DNA of 64,000 nucleotides from contig NZ_JANYUY010000036.1 of assembly GCF_025060755.1 (NCBI RefSeq), forward strand, positions 1-64,000. Reading direction: 5' to 3'. The notes under the pieces are model-generated. The model searched no databases. It was not told the origin of the DNA and was given only the letters and a program-made list of their open reading frames with translations. Position numbers and translations under genes: made by a program. Shown piece by piece: positions 25,558 to 34,133 of the stretch. The stretch comes from Paenibacillus doosanensis (lineage in GTDB: Bacteria > Bacillota > Bacilli > Paenibacillales > NBRC-103111). Within the stretch, counting starts at the first letter, position 1; every line of letters begins with the position of its first letter.

Positions 25558-27009
25558 GTGAAAAAAACAGCATGGCTTGGGCTCGTTCTGAGCGTGCTGC
25601 TCTCCGCTTGCTCCGATGCAGGCGGGTACGATGGCAGGGCGGGAACGGCTTCGGATACATCGGCAGGAGGAGCGGAGGCGAATTCGGTCGGACAGGCTTC
25701 CACGCCGCCCCGTGCGGAGGATAACGCTCCTTCGATCCAACTGGTTCCGAACGAGCGTGTAAAGCTGGTCGTTGCCACTTATTATTTGAGCGAGCAGGTG
25801 AAGGAAGCCGTTAAGAAATACGAGAAGCTGCATCCGAATATCGAAATCGAGCTTCATGCCTCTTCGACATCAGGAGAGAATTTGAACGACGTGTTGAACA
25901 AGAGGGAGCAATTCGTCAAGACGAACAACGCGGCCTTGCTGGCCGGAAGCGGACCGGACGTGATCGAGCTCGACGAGCTGCCTTCCGATCAATATGCAAA
26001 GCGCCAGTTGCTGGTTGATTTGAACAAGCTGATGAAGCAGGACCCTAATTTTCACCGGGAGCAGTATTTTGACAATGTCCTGGATCATTCGCAGGACAGC
26101 GGCAAATTGTACGGCATGCCGCTTTACTTCTCGCTAGTGGGCTTGTTCGGGGATGCGGATGCGATCGAAAAGGCGGGCGTAACCTTCGAAGACAGCAAGT
26201 GGACGTTAAACGACTTTATCGATATTGCCAAACAATTGAAGCAAAAGGGATCTTACAAGTACAGCTATTCGGAGTGGCCGTCCAATCTGCTTGTCAATAT
26301 GGTCTCCGAAAATTACGCGCAGCTTGTGTCCGGCACGAACGGGAACGCTTATTTCGATACGGACGCCTTGGCCGACATGATGCGGAAGGTTACAACGCTA
26401 GGCGACGAAGAGCTTATCTATAAATCGGTTGAGAGCGGGATAACGAATAAGTTGGATTCCCGAGCCGTCGACAGCAGCGACGTGGACGCTTATTTCTCCC
26501 AAATGGAGGTTTATTCGCTTCGCGATGCCGTCGTGCGTTCCCCTTACAAGCATACGAAGCTGTATATCAAGCCGCATCCCGCGAACGCTGGAGACGGCGG
26601 CTACTTCAAGCCGTTCGGGACCCTCGGTATCAACGGTAATTCCGCTCATCCGGAGGTAGCCTGGGACTTTATCAAGTACCTGCTGAACGATGAGAGCGTG
26701 CAGTCTTATGTCGGCGAGTTTGACGACAATCCCGGATTTCCTTTGAAGCGAAGCGTATACGAGCATCAGGCAGACAAGATCAAGAGCGACGGGGTAAAAG
26801 ACTACGACGACTCCACGGTCAAGGTCGATCCGGCTTTCCTGGAGCAAATGGGCAGCTACTTGTCCAAAGCCGTGAATGCCGTGAGAGGGCCGTCCAAGAT
26901 TGAAGAGATCGTCGACGAGCAGTCGGAGGCGTTCTTCTCCGGCCAGAAGTCGGCAGAAGCAGCGGCGAAGCTTATTGGGAACAAGATTGATCTGCTGCTT
27001 AACGAATAA
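25558..27009 (+). CDS. Sugar-binding lipoprotein, first of a tandem pair
   Basis: This is an extracellular solute-binding protein of 483 residues that starts at GTG 25558 after GAAGGGAGATG. The signal ends in lipobox LLSAC (cysteine 18). A long low-complexity linker (Gly, Ala, Ser, Asp, to about residue 60) precedes the family 1 fold: VKLVVATYYLSEQVKEAVKKYEKLHPNIEIEL, then GPDVIELDELPSDQYAKRQLLVDL. It ends in a helical region EIVDEQSEAFFSGQKSAEAAAKLIGNKIDLLL that its neighbour shares almost word for word, so the two are paralogues. The next gene starts 28 bases downstream. The ligand is unknown. Confidence 0.88.
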   Translation: MKKTAWLGLVLSVLLSACSDAGGYDGRAGTASDTSAGGAEANSVGQASTPPRAEDNAPSIQLVPNERVKLVVATYYLSEQVKEAVKKYEKLHPNIEIELHASSTSGENLNDVLNKREQFVKTNNAALLAGSGPDVIELDELPSDQYAKRQLLVDLNKLMKQDPNFHREQYFDNVLDHSQDSGKLYGMPLYFSLVGLFGDADAIEKAGVTFEDSKWTLNDFIDIAKQLKQKGSYKYSYSEWPSNLLVNMVSENYAQLVSGTNGNAYFDTDALADMMRKVTTLGDEELIYKSVESGITNKLDSRAVDSSDVDAYFSQMEVYSLRDAVVRSPYKHTKLYIKPHPANAGDGGYFKPFGTLGINGNSAHPEVAWDFIKYLLNDESVQSYVGEFDDNPGFPLKRSVYEHQADKIKSDGVKDYDDSTVKVDPAFLEQMGSYLSKAVNAVRGPSKIEEIVDEQSEAFFSGQKSAEAAAKLIGNKIDLLLNE

Positions 27010-27037
27010 AGAGCGACTTTAAAGGAAGGTGGACCAC

Positions 27038-28414
27038 TTGAAGATGAGAACATCGAGGCTAAGCATAATCTTGACCTGTCTTTCTATGCTAGCGGTGACG
27101 GCATGCAGCAGCGGCGGTGCGAAAGACAGTACGCCGCCCGGGGGAGAGAGCCCTCCCTCCGCTGAAGCGCCCAAAGGCGAAGTTCCGCCGCCATCGAACG
27201 AGAAGAAGACGATTGTCTTCTCAACTTTCTGGGAGGATGCGCGCTTTGAGGAAGCGAAGCGGAAATACGAAGCGTTGCATCCGAATATTACCATCCGGCT
27301 GACGCATGTCGATACGAGCAACTCGACGCTCGAGGCGGATTTGGAAAAATACGTGTCGACAACCGATACGGAGATGCTGGCGGGCAAAGGTCCCGATCTG
27401 CTGCAATTGGATGTGCTGTCCCCGGACAACTTCGTCAAGCGTAAGCTGCTGGCCGACATGGGCGAAATGATGGATCGGGATTCAGACTTCCGGAAGGAGG
27501 ACTACTTCGCTAACATATTGGACAACGCCCGGGTCGGCGGCAAGCTCTATAGTCTGCCGCTTTCGTTCTTCCTGATTGGCTTCGCCGGAGACACGGACGC
27601 CATTGCCAAGACCGGTGTCCCGGTCGACGACAAGTCGTGGTCGTGGAACGATTTTATCGTCGACGCGAAGCAACTGGCTGCCCGAGGCGGGCACCGGCCC
27701 GCGCTTGTATACAGCGGTCCCGAATACCTGCTGGCAAATCTAGTCACCGACAATTATGACTCCTACGTCGACGCGGAGGGCCGTAAGGCCAGCTTCGATT
27801 CGCCCGCCTTTCTGGATGCGATGAAGCAGGTGAAGACCATGTTCGACGAAGGCGTTGTCAGCTCGCAGGGACGCGAACCCGCCTATTTCTACAATATCCA
27901 GATTAATTCGCCTTGGGATTACCTCGTGTCCCTGCGCGAACGGGGAGAGCATATGAAGCTGTACGAGAAGCCCCATGCAGAGGGCGGGGCTGCGGGCGGC
28001 TACTTCAAAACTTATCGGGCCGTCGGCATCAGCGCGAATTCCAAGGTGAAGCCGGAAGCGTGGGACTTCGTCAAATTCATGATGTCCGAAGAAGTCCAGA
28101 CGCCTCCGGAGACAGCCGGCATTCCCATCAACATGAAGGTGTATGCGCAGCAAATTCAGAAACTGAAAAGCGAGGGTATCGTGAAAGCTTACGAGGAAGG
28201 TCCGCTGCATGGACAAGCCATCAAGGTCGACCCGGCGATGCTCGACCAGCTGCAGGACTTCGTGAACGGAGCCGTTCATAAGATCGAGTATCAATCCGAC
28301 AAGGTTGTAAAGATGATCGTCAAGGAGTCTAAAGCGTATTTTGCCGGCCAGAAATCAGCGGAGGAGGTCGCCAAGCTGCTGCAGAACAAAGCGATGACTT
28401 ATCTCAATGAATAG
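27038..28414 (+). CDS. Sugar-binding lipoprotein, second of a tandem pair
   Basis: This paralogue of the preceding gene product has 458 residues from TTG 27038, which has AAGGAAGG eight bases upstream. ATG 27044 is an alternative start. The lipobox is VTAC (cysteine 23). A Pro/Gly/Glu-rich linker precedes KTIVFSTFWEDARFEEAKRKYEALHPNITIRL and GPDLLQLDVLSPDNFVKRKLLADM, and the ending KMIVKESKAYFAGQKSAEEVAKLLQNKAMTYL mirrors that of the first protein. Its last eight bases overlap the start of the permease gene. Two different binding proteins on one permease pair suggest two related ligands, or one transporter role and one sensing role. The sequence does not decide between them. Confidence 0.88.
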   Translation: MKMRTSRLSIILTCLSMLAVTACSSGGAKDSTPPGGESPPSAEAPKGEVPPPSNEKKTIVFSTFWEDARFEEAKRKYEALHPNITIRLTHVDTSNSTLEADLEKYVSTTDTEMLAGKGPDLLQLDVLSPDNFVKRKLLADMGEMMDRDSDFRKEDYFANILDNARVGGKLYSLPLSFFLIGFAGDTDAIAKTGVPVDDKSWSWNDFIVDAKQLAARGGHRPALVYSGPEYLLANLVTDNYDSYVDAEGRKASFDSPAFLDAMKQVKTMFDEGVVSSQGREPAYFYNIQINSPWDYLVSLRERGEHMKLYEKPHAEGGAAGGYFKTYRAVGISANSKVKPEAWDFVKFMMSEEVQTPPETAGIPINMKVYAQQIQKLKSEGIVKAYEEGPLHGQAIKVDPAMLDQLQDFVNGAVHKIEYQSDKVVKMIVKESKAYFAGQKSAEEVAKLLQNKAMTYLNE

Positions 28415-29282
28415 GCTGAGGCTTCTGCTCCGTACGGACGGCTTCAAGGCTCTCTGGTTTCTGGCGCCGAGCGCGGTCGGCTTCTCGATCTTTTATCTCA
28501 TCCCGTTCGCGCTCGGCCTTGGCGAATCGTTCATGGACGGCGCCGGCGCCGGCAAATTCGTCGGTTTGCACAACTACTTGGAGCTGCTGCACAGCAGCTC
28601 TTTTCGCAAGGCAACAACCAATACGCTGATCTTCACCAGTATTGGGGTCCCGCTGCTCATTGCGCTGTCCCTGGGCCTAGCCTTACTGCTGAATACGCAG
28701 CTCTATCTGCGCAATGCGTTCCGCACTTCCATCGTTCTGCCGCTTGTCGTTCCCGTCGCTTCCACAGTCGTGATCTGGCAAATCTTCTTCGACTGGAACG
28801 GGACGTTGAACGAGTGGCTCCATCGTCTTGGGGGCGGGCGAATTGACTGGATGCAATCGGACTGGTCGCTTGGCATCATCGCGATCATGTACATTTGGAA
28901 AAACATCGGCTACAACATGGTTCTGTTCCTCGCAGGCCTGCAGTCAATTCCGCGAGATTATTACGAGACGGCGAGCATTGAGGGCGCCGGACCCATCCGG
29001 CAGCTGTTCCACATAACGCTGGTCTACCTGACGCCGACCCTGTTCTTCGTCATTCTGATCTCGATCGTCAATTCGTTCAAGGTATTCCGGGAGACTTACC
29101 TGTTAGCGGGAGATTATCCTTACGATCGTCTCTATATGATGCAGCATTATATGAACAATATGTTTGCCTCGCTCGACATTCAGAAGCTGACCGCAGCCGC
29201 GACGCTGATGGTCTGCTGCATCGCTTCGCTTGCGATTGGGCTGCTAACCCTCGAACGCAAGTTCCGGGAAAATATGGAGTGA
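28407..29282 (+). CDS. ABC transporter permease (MalF/UgpA type)
   Basis: This 291-residue permease opens with FKALWFLAPSAVGFSIFYLIPFALGLGESF and has six predicted helices. The coupling loop is ETASIEGAGPIRQLFHITLVYLTP, with Glu in place of the usual Asp in IDGA. The start codon lies within the end of the second binding-protein gene, eight bases before its stop codon, so translation is likely coupled. It ends with a short basic tail LTLERKFRENME. It works with the next gene, and no ATPase is encoded. Confidence 0.9.
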   Translation: MNRLRLLLRTDGFKALWFLAPSAVGFSIFYLIPFALGLGESFMDGAGAGKFVGLHNYLELLHSSSFRKATTNTLIFTSIGVPLLIALSLGLALLLNTQLYLRNAFRTSIVLPLVVPVASTVVIWQIFFDWNGTLNEWLHRLGGGRIDWMQSDWSLGIIAIMYIWKNIGYNMVLFLAGLQSIPRDYYETASIEGAGPIRQLFHITLVYLTPTLFFVILISIVNSFKVFRETYLLAGDYPYDRLYMMQHYMNNMFASLDIQKLTAAATLMVCCIASLAIGLLTLERKFRENME

Positions 29283-29295
29283 CGGGAGGGTTGTC

Positions 29296-30174
29296 ATGCT
29301 TACATTCAGGTTCATTACCAAGATCGCTGCAACGCTGATCGTCGGAGCCGTTTCGCTGGCAATGCTGGTTCCGATCGTGCTCACGGTAACCGGTTCCCTG
29401 ATGACAGAGCAGGAAATCATGCGGAATTACCATGCTCTCGGCCAAATGCTCAATACTTCGCAAGGCGGTGCGGACACTTTCGTCAATTTGAAAATACTTC
29501 CCGATTGGCTGTCTTTCGAGCAGTTTCTGCAAGTGTTGATCCTGTCTCCGCAATATCTTCGGATGTTCTGGAACTCCGCTGCGCTGGTGTTGCCGATTGT
29601 CGTCGGCCAGACCGTCGTCGCAGCGCTCGCCGCTTACGCTTTCGCCAAGCTGCGTTTCTTCGGCAGGGACGGGCTATTCCTCGTCTATCTGATTACGATG
29701 CTGATGCCGTTCCAGGTGACGCTCGTGCCGAATTACATAGTTCTCGACAAGCTCGGACTGATGAACCATGAATCGGCGATCATTCTGCCGGGCATCTTCG
29801 GCGCGTTCGGCGTTTTCATGATGCGCCAGTTTATGGCCCATATTCCAAACGGTTATATCGAGTCGGCCAGGATCGACGGAGCGGGACTGTTCACGATTTT
29901 TCTGCGGATTATCGTACCGCTGGCCAAGCCCGGTCTGGCTGCGCTGACGGTACTCCTGTTCATTGACAACTGGAACATGATCGAGCAGCCGCTTATCTTC
30001 CTGGAGGATTCCGTCAAGCAGCCGCTATCTCTGTACCTGGCGCAGATCAACCAGGACGCGCGGGGGATCGGCTTCGCCGCTTCAGCCCTCTATATGGCGC
30101 CGGCGGTGCTGGTGTTCTTGTACGCGGAGTCCTACTTCGTCGAAGGAATTCAACTGTCGGGAATGAAAGGATAG
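29296..30174 (+). CDS. ABC transporter permease (MalG/UgpE type)
   Basis: This 292-residue permease starts 13 bases after the first one, with GGGAGGG as ribosome site. It has an enlarged loop after the first helix (about residues 30-75, HALGQMLNTSQGGADTFVNLKILPDWLSFEQFL), TMLMPFQVTLVPNYIVLDKLGLMNHE, the coupling loop ESARIDGAGLFTIFLRIIVP and the end VEGIQLSGMKG. The HlyD-like gene begins only about ten bases after its stop, so all five genes look like one transcript. Confidence 0.9.
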   Translation: MLTFRFITKIAATLIVGAVSLAMLVPIVLTVTGSLMTEQEIMRNYHALGQMLNTSQGGADTFVNLKILPDWLSFEQFLQVLILSPQYLRMFWNSAALVLPIVVGQTVVAALAAYAFAKLRFFGRDGLFLVYLITMLMPFQVTLVPNYIVLDKLGLMNHESAIILPGIFGAFGVFMMRQFMAHIPNGYIESARIDGAGLFTIFLRIIVPLAKPGLAALTVLLFIDNWNMIEQPLIFLEDSVKQPLSLYLAQINQDARGIGFAASALYMAPAVLVFLYAESYFVEGIQLSGMKG

Positions 30175-30184
30175 ATCGGATGTG

Positions 30185-31333
30185 ATGGCAATGGAAGAAC
30201 CAAATTCCCTTGTAAGAAAACGAAACATACGGCTGCTGGCGGGCCTGTTTGTCGCCCTGCTCGTCGCGCTCACGCTGGGAGGCAACACGATTCGGGCTTT
30301 ATCGATGCCCAAGGTGATTACGACCGCGCCGACAGCCGGCTCGCTGGATTACAGCTACGAAGGCACCGCGATAGTGCGTCCGGCGGGGGAACAGGACTTG
30401 ACGAATCCGGCAGGCTGGAAGGTTCTTAACGTGCTCGTCAAGGTTGGGGACGCGGTCTATAAGAGCCAGCCTCTTGTTCAATACGACGACAGCGATGCGC
30501 AGGATGAGCTTGCAGAACTGCAATCGGCCTTACAGAAGCTGCAGCTCTCGCTTCCGCAATTGCAGTACAACGTAATAACGGCGATGAAGGGAGAGGACGA
30601 AGAGGCTAAGCTCAGCGCTGCTTCGGCCCTGGAGACGACTCAGCTCGATATCGCCGACCAGCAGCGGCGAATTGAGAAGCAGCAGAAGAAGCTGGCGGCA
30701 GGCCGCGAGCTGACGGCTCCGGTCGACGGTATTGTCACGGCGGTAGGAGCCGTAGAAGGGAGCGATCCGTCGGGTAAACCCGACATTCGCCTGTCCGATT
30801 CGTCGAAGGGCTTCCGGATCAAGCTGACGGTACCGAACGAGCTTGCGTCCAGGTTCCGAGCGGGCGATACGCTGAAATCGATCTTCCTTGAGGACAGCGG
30901 CAAGCAGCCGCTTGCGGGCACTGTCGCGGCCATCGAAGAGGGCGTCGGCAGCGCCGGTGACGACGCCGGCGCTAACGCTGCTTCCGGCGTCAAAACAGCC
31001 CCATCTTCTCTTCTCACCGTATCGCTCCATGCTGACGATGTTCCCCTCCAAGGAGGGGAACAGGTCAAAGTAAGCATTCGGAAGTCGGAAGGAGAAAGTC
31101 TGCTCCTCGTACCGAAGGAAGCCGTCCATTACGACAGCAAAGGAGCGTTTGTCTATACGATCTCCTCGGAGGCGGGACCGCTGGGCAATGCGTATTATGC
31201 GAAACTGACCCGAATCGAGACTGCGGGCTCGAACGAGTACGCGACAGCCGTCAAAGCGGGGCTGTTCGAGCAGGATGAGGTCATTGCAGCCAACACAGGC
31301 CTGCTCACGTCGGGAACCCGTGTCCGGTATTAG
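30185..31333 (+). CDS. HlyD/RND-type adaptor protein in a sugar-importer operon
   Basis: This 382-residue protein has one N-terminal membrane helix (LLAGLFVALLVALTLGGNTIRAL), then a half lipoyl/barrel-sandwich motif (GSLDYSYEGTAIVRPAG, then WKVLNVLVKVGDAVYKSQPLVQYDDSDA). A hairpin of about 80 residues rich in Leu, Gln and Lys follows (ELAELQSALQKLQLSLPQLQ to IEKQQKKLAAG), then the returning ELTAPVDGIVTAVGAVEGSDPSG. This is the layout of periplasmic adaptor or membrane-fusion proteins such as HlyD, MacA and YknX. These normally serve efflux pumps, yet here the gene closes a carbohydrate importer operon and no MacB-like or RND partner is seen. It could organise the binding proteins at the membrane or serve an exporter encoded elsewhere. 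ATG 30185 or ATG 30191 is the start. Confidence 0.8.
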   Translation: MAMEEPNSLVRKRNIRLLAGLFVALLVALTLGGNTIRALSMPKVITTAPTAGSLDYSYEGTAIVRPAGEQDLTNPAGWKVLNVLVKVGDAVYKSQPLVQYDDSDAQDELAELQSALQKLQLSLPQLQYNVITAMKGEDEEAKLSAASALETTQLDIADQQRRIEKQQKKLAAGRELTAPVDGIVTAVGAVEGSDPSGKPDIRLSDSSKGFRIKLTVPNELASRFRAGDTLKSIFLEDSGKQPLAGTVAAIEEGVGSAGDDAGANAASGVKTAPSSLLTVSLHADDVPLQGGEQVKVSIRKSEGESLLLVPKEAVHYDSKGAFVYTISSEAGPLGNAYYAKLTRIETAGSNEYATAVKAGLFEQDEVIAANTGLLTSGTRVRY

Positions 31334-31379
31334 GCCGGACGCTGGGCGGCGGAGCTACTTTCCAGCGAATTCAAGATGT
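31334..31379. other. Short spacer after the HlyD-like gene
   Basis: It contains the stop codon region and GGCCGGACGC...GGCGGCGGAGC but no convincing terminator. The histidine-kinase relic starts directly after it on the other strand. Confidence 0.4.
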
Positions 31380-31648
31380 TCAAGGAGATTGACGGCACCG
31401 CCTGCAGAATCGGGAATAACGACCGTCTCGCTTTTCACTTCCCCCGAACGGCCGGATATCAACAGAATCGGCAGCAGACTTCAGGTCGGATACGAGCGCA
31501 TGAAGCCTCTGGCTTTCCTCCACGATGTGATTCATTCCCTTTTCAAAAAAACACGATCGTTCTCTCCGTTCTCCCGGATCAGCTCCGCGTAGCCGAGTAT
31601 AGCAAGCTGAAGTCCTTGTTGAAACGAAGGATGCCCACATGGATTGAC
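31380..31648 (-). pseudogene. Relic: HisKA domain of a histidine kinase, frameshifted
   Basis: On the minus strand one frame reads QLAILGYAELIRENGENDRVF and, after a one-base shift at a T/A run near 31540-31550, the next frame continues EKGMNHIVEESQRLHALVSDL. Together these match the dimerisation and phospho-acceptor (HisKA) helices of sensor kinases, which typically read LRTPLxSIxGYAELI...EExxRLxxLVxDL. The phospho-acceptor His itself is not preserved in the expected place (the text before LAILGY is SFQQGLQ instead of HELRTPL). No ATPase domain or sensor part follows. The fragment is therefore a decayed remnant, and the malate synthase promoter now overlaps its 5' end. Confidence 0.55.
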
Positions 31649-31713
31649 AACTCGAAGAACGTATGGGAAGATAAGCTTAAGTAAATATATGAACAACGTT
31701 CATAATAATGAAC
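31644..31713 (+). promoter_or_regulatory. Promoter and IclR-type operator of malate synthase G
   Basis: TTGACA (31644-31649), a 17-base spacer and GAAGAT (31667-31672) form the promoter. After 25 bases comes the palindrome GTTCAT-AATA-ATGAAC (31698-31713), which is followed after exactly 16 bases by the ATG. An additional ATGAAC half site at 31689-31694 lies just upstream. The same boxes with the same distances occur before the FAH-family gene at 45.7 kb, and a near-identical palindrome lies before the iclR gene. The site lies downstream of the expected transcription start, so binding should repress. Confidence 0.75.
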
Positions 31714-31729
31714 AAGAAGGAGATGCCCT

Positions 31730-33913
31730 ATGCAATCTTATGTACGAGTAGGCGGCTTGCAAGTCGCTCAAGCGCTGCACGATTTTATTGAAGCAGAGGC
31801 TCTTCCGGGAAGCGGCTTGAGCCCGGAATCATTTTGGCGGCAGTTCGAATCGCTCATCTCCGACCTGGCTCCGGCGAATCAAGCTTTGCTGAACCGGCGC
31901 GACGAGCTTCAGCAGACGATTCACGAATGGCATAAACAAAACCGTTCCTCCTTTGACGCCGCAGCCTATAAATCGTTTCTTCGGGATATCGGTTATTTGG
32001 AGCCGGAAGCCGGCGATTTCCAAATCACGACCGGGAATGTGGACGATGAAATTGCGCTCCAGGCCGGACCGCAGCTGGTCGTTCCCGTCAACAATGCGCG
32101 CTATGCCTTGAACGCGGCTAACGCCAGATGGGGCAGCCTGTACGACGCGCTGTACGGAACGGATGTGATCGGCGAAGAAGAGGGAGCGGGGCGCAGCGGG
32201 GCCTATAACCCGATTCGCGGACAGCGGGTGATCGCTTACGGTAGAGCTTTTCTGGACCAAGCGGCGCCGCTGGCCGGCCATTCCCATGCGGAAGCGGCGG
32301 CTTACGCGATCCGCGGCGGGCAATTGTCCGTCACTCTGACAAGCGGAGAAACCACCGGGCTGAAGGATGCGGCCCAGTTTGTCGGCTACCTGGGAGACGC
32401 CGAGGCGCCTTCCGCCGTTTTGCTCCGAAATAATGGATTGCATGTAGAAATTCAGATCGACCGCAGCCATCCGATCGGCCAAACCGATGGCGCCGGGGTG
32501 AAAGATATTGTGATGGAAGCGGCCGTAACGACCATCATGGACTGCGAGGATTCCGTCGCCGCCGTCGATGCAGAGGATAAGACGGCCGTTTACCGCAACT
32601 GGCTGGGACTGATGAAAGGGACGCTGACCGCTACCTTCAAGAAGGGCGAATCCGTCGTCCATCGCTCCCTGCATCCCGATCGCAGCTACACCTCGCCTGC
32701 CGGCGAAACATTCCAGTTGCCGGGACGCTCGCTCTTATTTGTCCGCAACGTCGGACATTTGATGACGATCGACGCCATCCTGGACCAAGACGGGCGGGAA
32801 ATTCCCGAAGGGATCATGGACGCGGTCATTACCAGCCTGATTGCCAAGCATGATCTGCTGAAAAACAACCCTTACCCCAATTCGCTCAAAGGCTCGATCT
32901 ATATTGTGAAGCCGAAGATGCACGGGTCGGAAGAAGCGGCTTTCGCCAATACGCTGCTGAACCGCGTAGAGGATATGCTCGGCTTGGAACGCCATACGAT
33001 CAAAATCGGAGTGATGGACGAAGAGCGCCGCACCTCGCTGAATTTGAAAGCTTGCATCCGCGAAGTCAAGGATCGGATCGTGTTTATCAATACCGGGTTC
33101 CTCGACCGCACCGGCGATGAAATGCACACTTCGATGGAAGCCGGTCCGATGATTCGCAAAAACAGCATGAAATCGTCGCGTTGGCTGCAGGGCTACGAGC
33201 AGTCGAACGTCAGTATCGGCCTCGCCTGCGGTTTGCAGGGACGCGCGCAAATCGGCAAAGGCATGTGGGCGATGCCGGACTTGATGAAGGAAATGCTGAA
33301 ACAGAAGATTAGCCAGCTGGAAGCGGGCTGCACGACGGCATGGGTGCCTTCGCCGACAGCCGCCGTACTGCATGCGCTGCATTATCATCAAGTCGACGTC
33401 AGAGAAGTGCAGAACAGGCTGAAGCAGGCAAGCGCAGACTACACCGATCAAATATTGGAGATACCGGTCAGCGAGAGCCGGGAATGGACGCCGGAGGAGA
33501 TCGCCCAGGAGCTCGACAACAATGCCCAAGGCATATTAGGCTATGTGGTCCGCTGGGTAGAGCAGGGAATCGGCTGCTCGAAGGTGCCGGACATCAATAA
33601 CATCGGACTGATGGAAGACAGAGCCACTTTGCGCATTTCCAGCCAGCATATGGCTAATTGGCTCCATCACGGCATTTGCACGGAAGAGCAGATCGTCGCA
33701 ACGATGAAGCGGATGGCCCGGGTCGTCGACGAGCAGAATGCGGGAGATCCCGCTTACCGCCGGATGTCGGATCATTATGAGCAGTCCGCGGCGTTCCAGG
33801 CTGCGCTGGAGCTGGTGCTGAAAGGCTACGAGCAGCCGAACGGCTACACGGAGCCTGTATTGCACCGGTACCGCAGAGCGTTCAAATCCAACCCTGCCGC
33901 CGCGCAAGCATAA
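31730..33913 (+). CDS. glcB: Malate synthase G
   Basis: This enzyme condenses glyoxylate with acetyl-CoA to malate in the cytoplasm. The 727 residues match the G isoform (about 720) and not the shorter A isoform. Typical stretches are [30 protein letters not shown], the [18 protein letters not shown] active-site loop, [51 protein letters not shown] and [14 protein letters not shown] 31730 has AGAAGGAGA upstream. Isocitrate lyase is not nearby, so glyoxylate probably comes from another route such as glycolate or glycine breakdown. The shared operator with the FAH-family hydrolase and IclR points to glyoxylate or glycolate arising from a diketo-acid pathway. Confidence 0.95.
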   Translation: MQSYVRVGGLQVAQALHDFIEAEALPGSGLSPESFWRQFESLISDLAPANQALLNRRDELQQTIHEWHKQNRSSFDAAAYKSFLRDIGYLEPEAGDFQITTGNVDDEIALQAGPQLVVPVNNARYALNAANARWGSLYDALYGTDVIGEEEGAGRSGAYNPIRGQRVIAYGRAFLDQAAPLAGHSHAEAAAYAIRGGQLSVTLTSGETTGLKDAAQFVGYLGDAEAPSAVLLRNNGLHVEIQIDRSHPIGQTDGAGVKDIVMEAAVTTIMDCEDSVAAVDAEDKTAVYRNWLGLMKGTLTATFKKGESVVHRSLHPDRSYTSPAGETFQLPGRSLLFVRNVGHLMTIDAILDQDGREIPEGIMDAVITSLIAKHDLLKNNPYPNSLKGSIYIVKPKMHGSEEAAFANTLLNRVEDMLGLERHTIKIGVMDEERRTSLNLKACIREVKDRIVFINTGFLDRTGDEMHTSMEAGPMIRKNSMKSSRWLQGYEQSNVSIGLACGLQGRAQIGKGMWAMPDLMKEMLKQKISQLEAGCTTAWVPSPTAAVLHALHYHQVDVREVQNRLKQASADYTDQILEIPVSESREWTPEEIAQELDNNAQGILGYVVRWVEQGIGCSKVPDINNIGLMEDRATLRISSQHMANWLHHGICTEEQIVATMKRMARVVDEQNAGDPAYRRMSDHYEQSAAFQAALELVLKGYEQPNGYTEPVLHRYRRAFKSNPAAAQA

Positions 33914-33929
33914 ATTCATTGCCAAACCA

Positions 33930-33966
33930 AACAAGCCAGTCGGGGAAGCCCGGCTGGCTTGTTGCT
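33930..33966 (+). terminator. Hairpin after malate synthase G
   Basis: AACAAGCCAGTCGGG pairs with CCCGGCTGGCTTGTT (one G-U) around a GAAG-type loop. It is a strong stem but has a weak T tract (GCTTGCC), so termination may be incomplete. Confidence 0.7.
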
Positions 33967-34050
33967 TGCCATCCTTCGGAACATGAGAAACAACGGAGTT
34001 GAGGGAAGATGCCTAACCGAGAGGAAAGGATGGTCACAGCAATTTTTAAA

Positions 34051-34098
34051 TTGACACCCTGCAAAAGCTTTGCTAATATAACAATAAACACGCGTTCA
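34051..34098 (+). promoter_or_regulatory. lacI-type gene promoter with auto-operator
   Basis: TTGACA (34051-34056), a 17-base spacer and TAATAT (34074-34079) make a near-consensus promoter. The LacI-type operator TAAACACGCGTTCA (34085-34098) lies at the expected transcription start. It differs at two positions from the perfect palindrome TAAACGCGCGTTTA at 35193-35206, so the repressor should control its own gene. Confidence 0.75.
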
Positions 34099-34133
34099 CA
34101 ACGTCGGATCGCATGACTGGAGTAGTTAAAAAA

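Noticed and set aside
31275-31684. Plus-strand open frames after the HlyD-like gene
   Set aside because: Their translations have no family features, while the minus strand carries the frameshifted HisKA text, so they are shadows of the relic.
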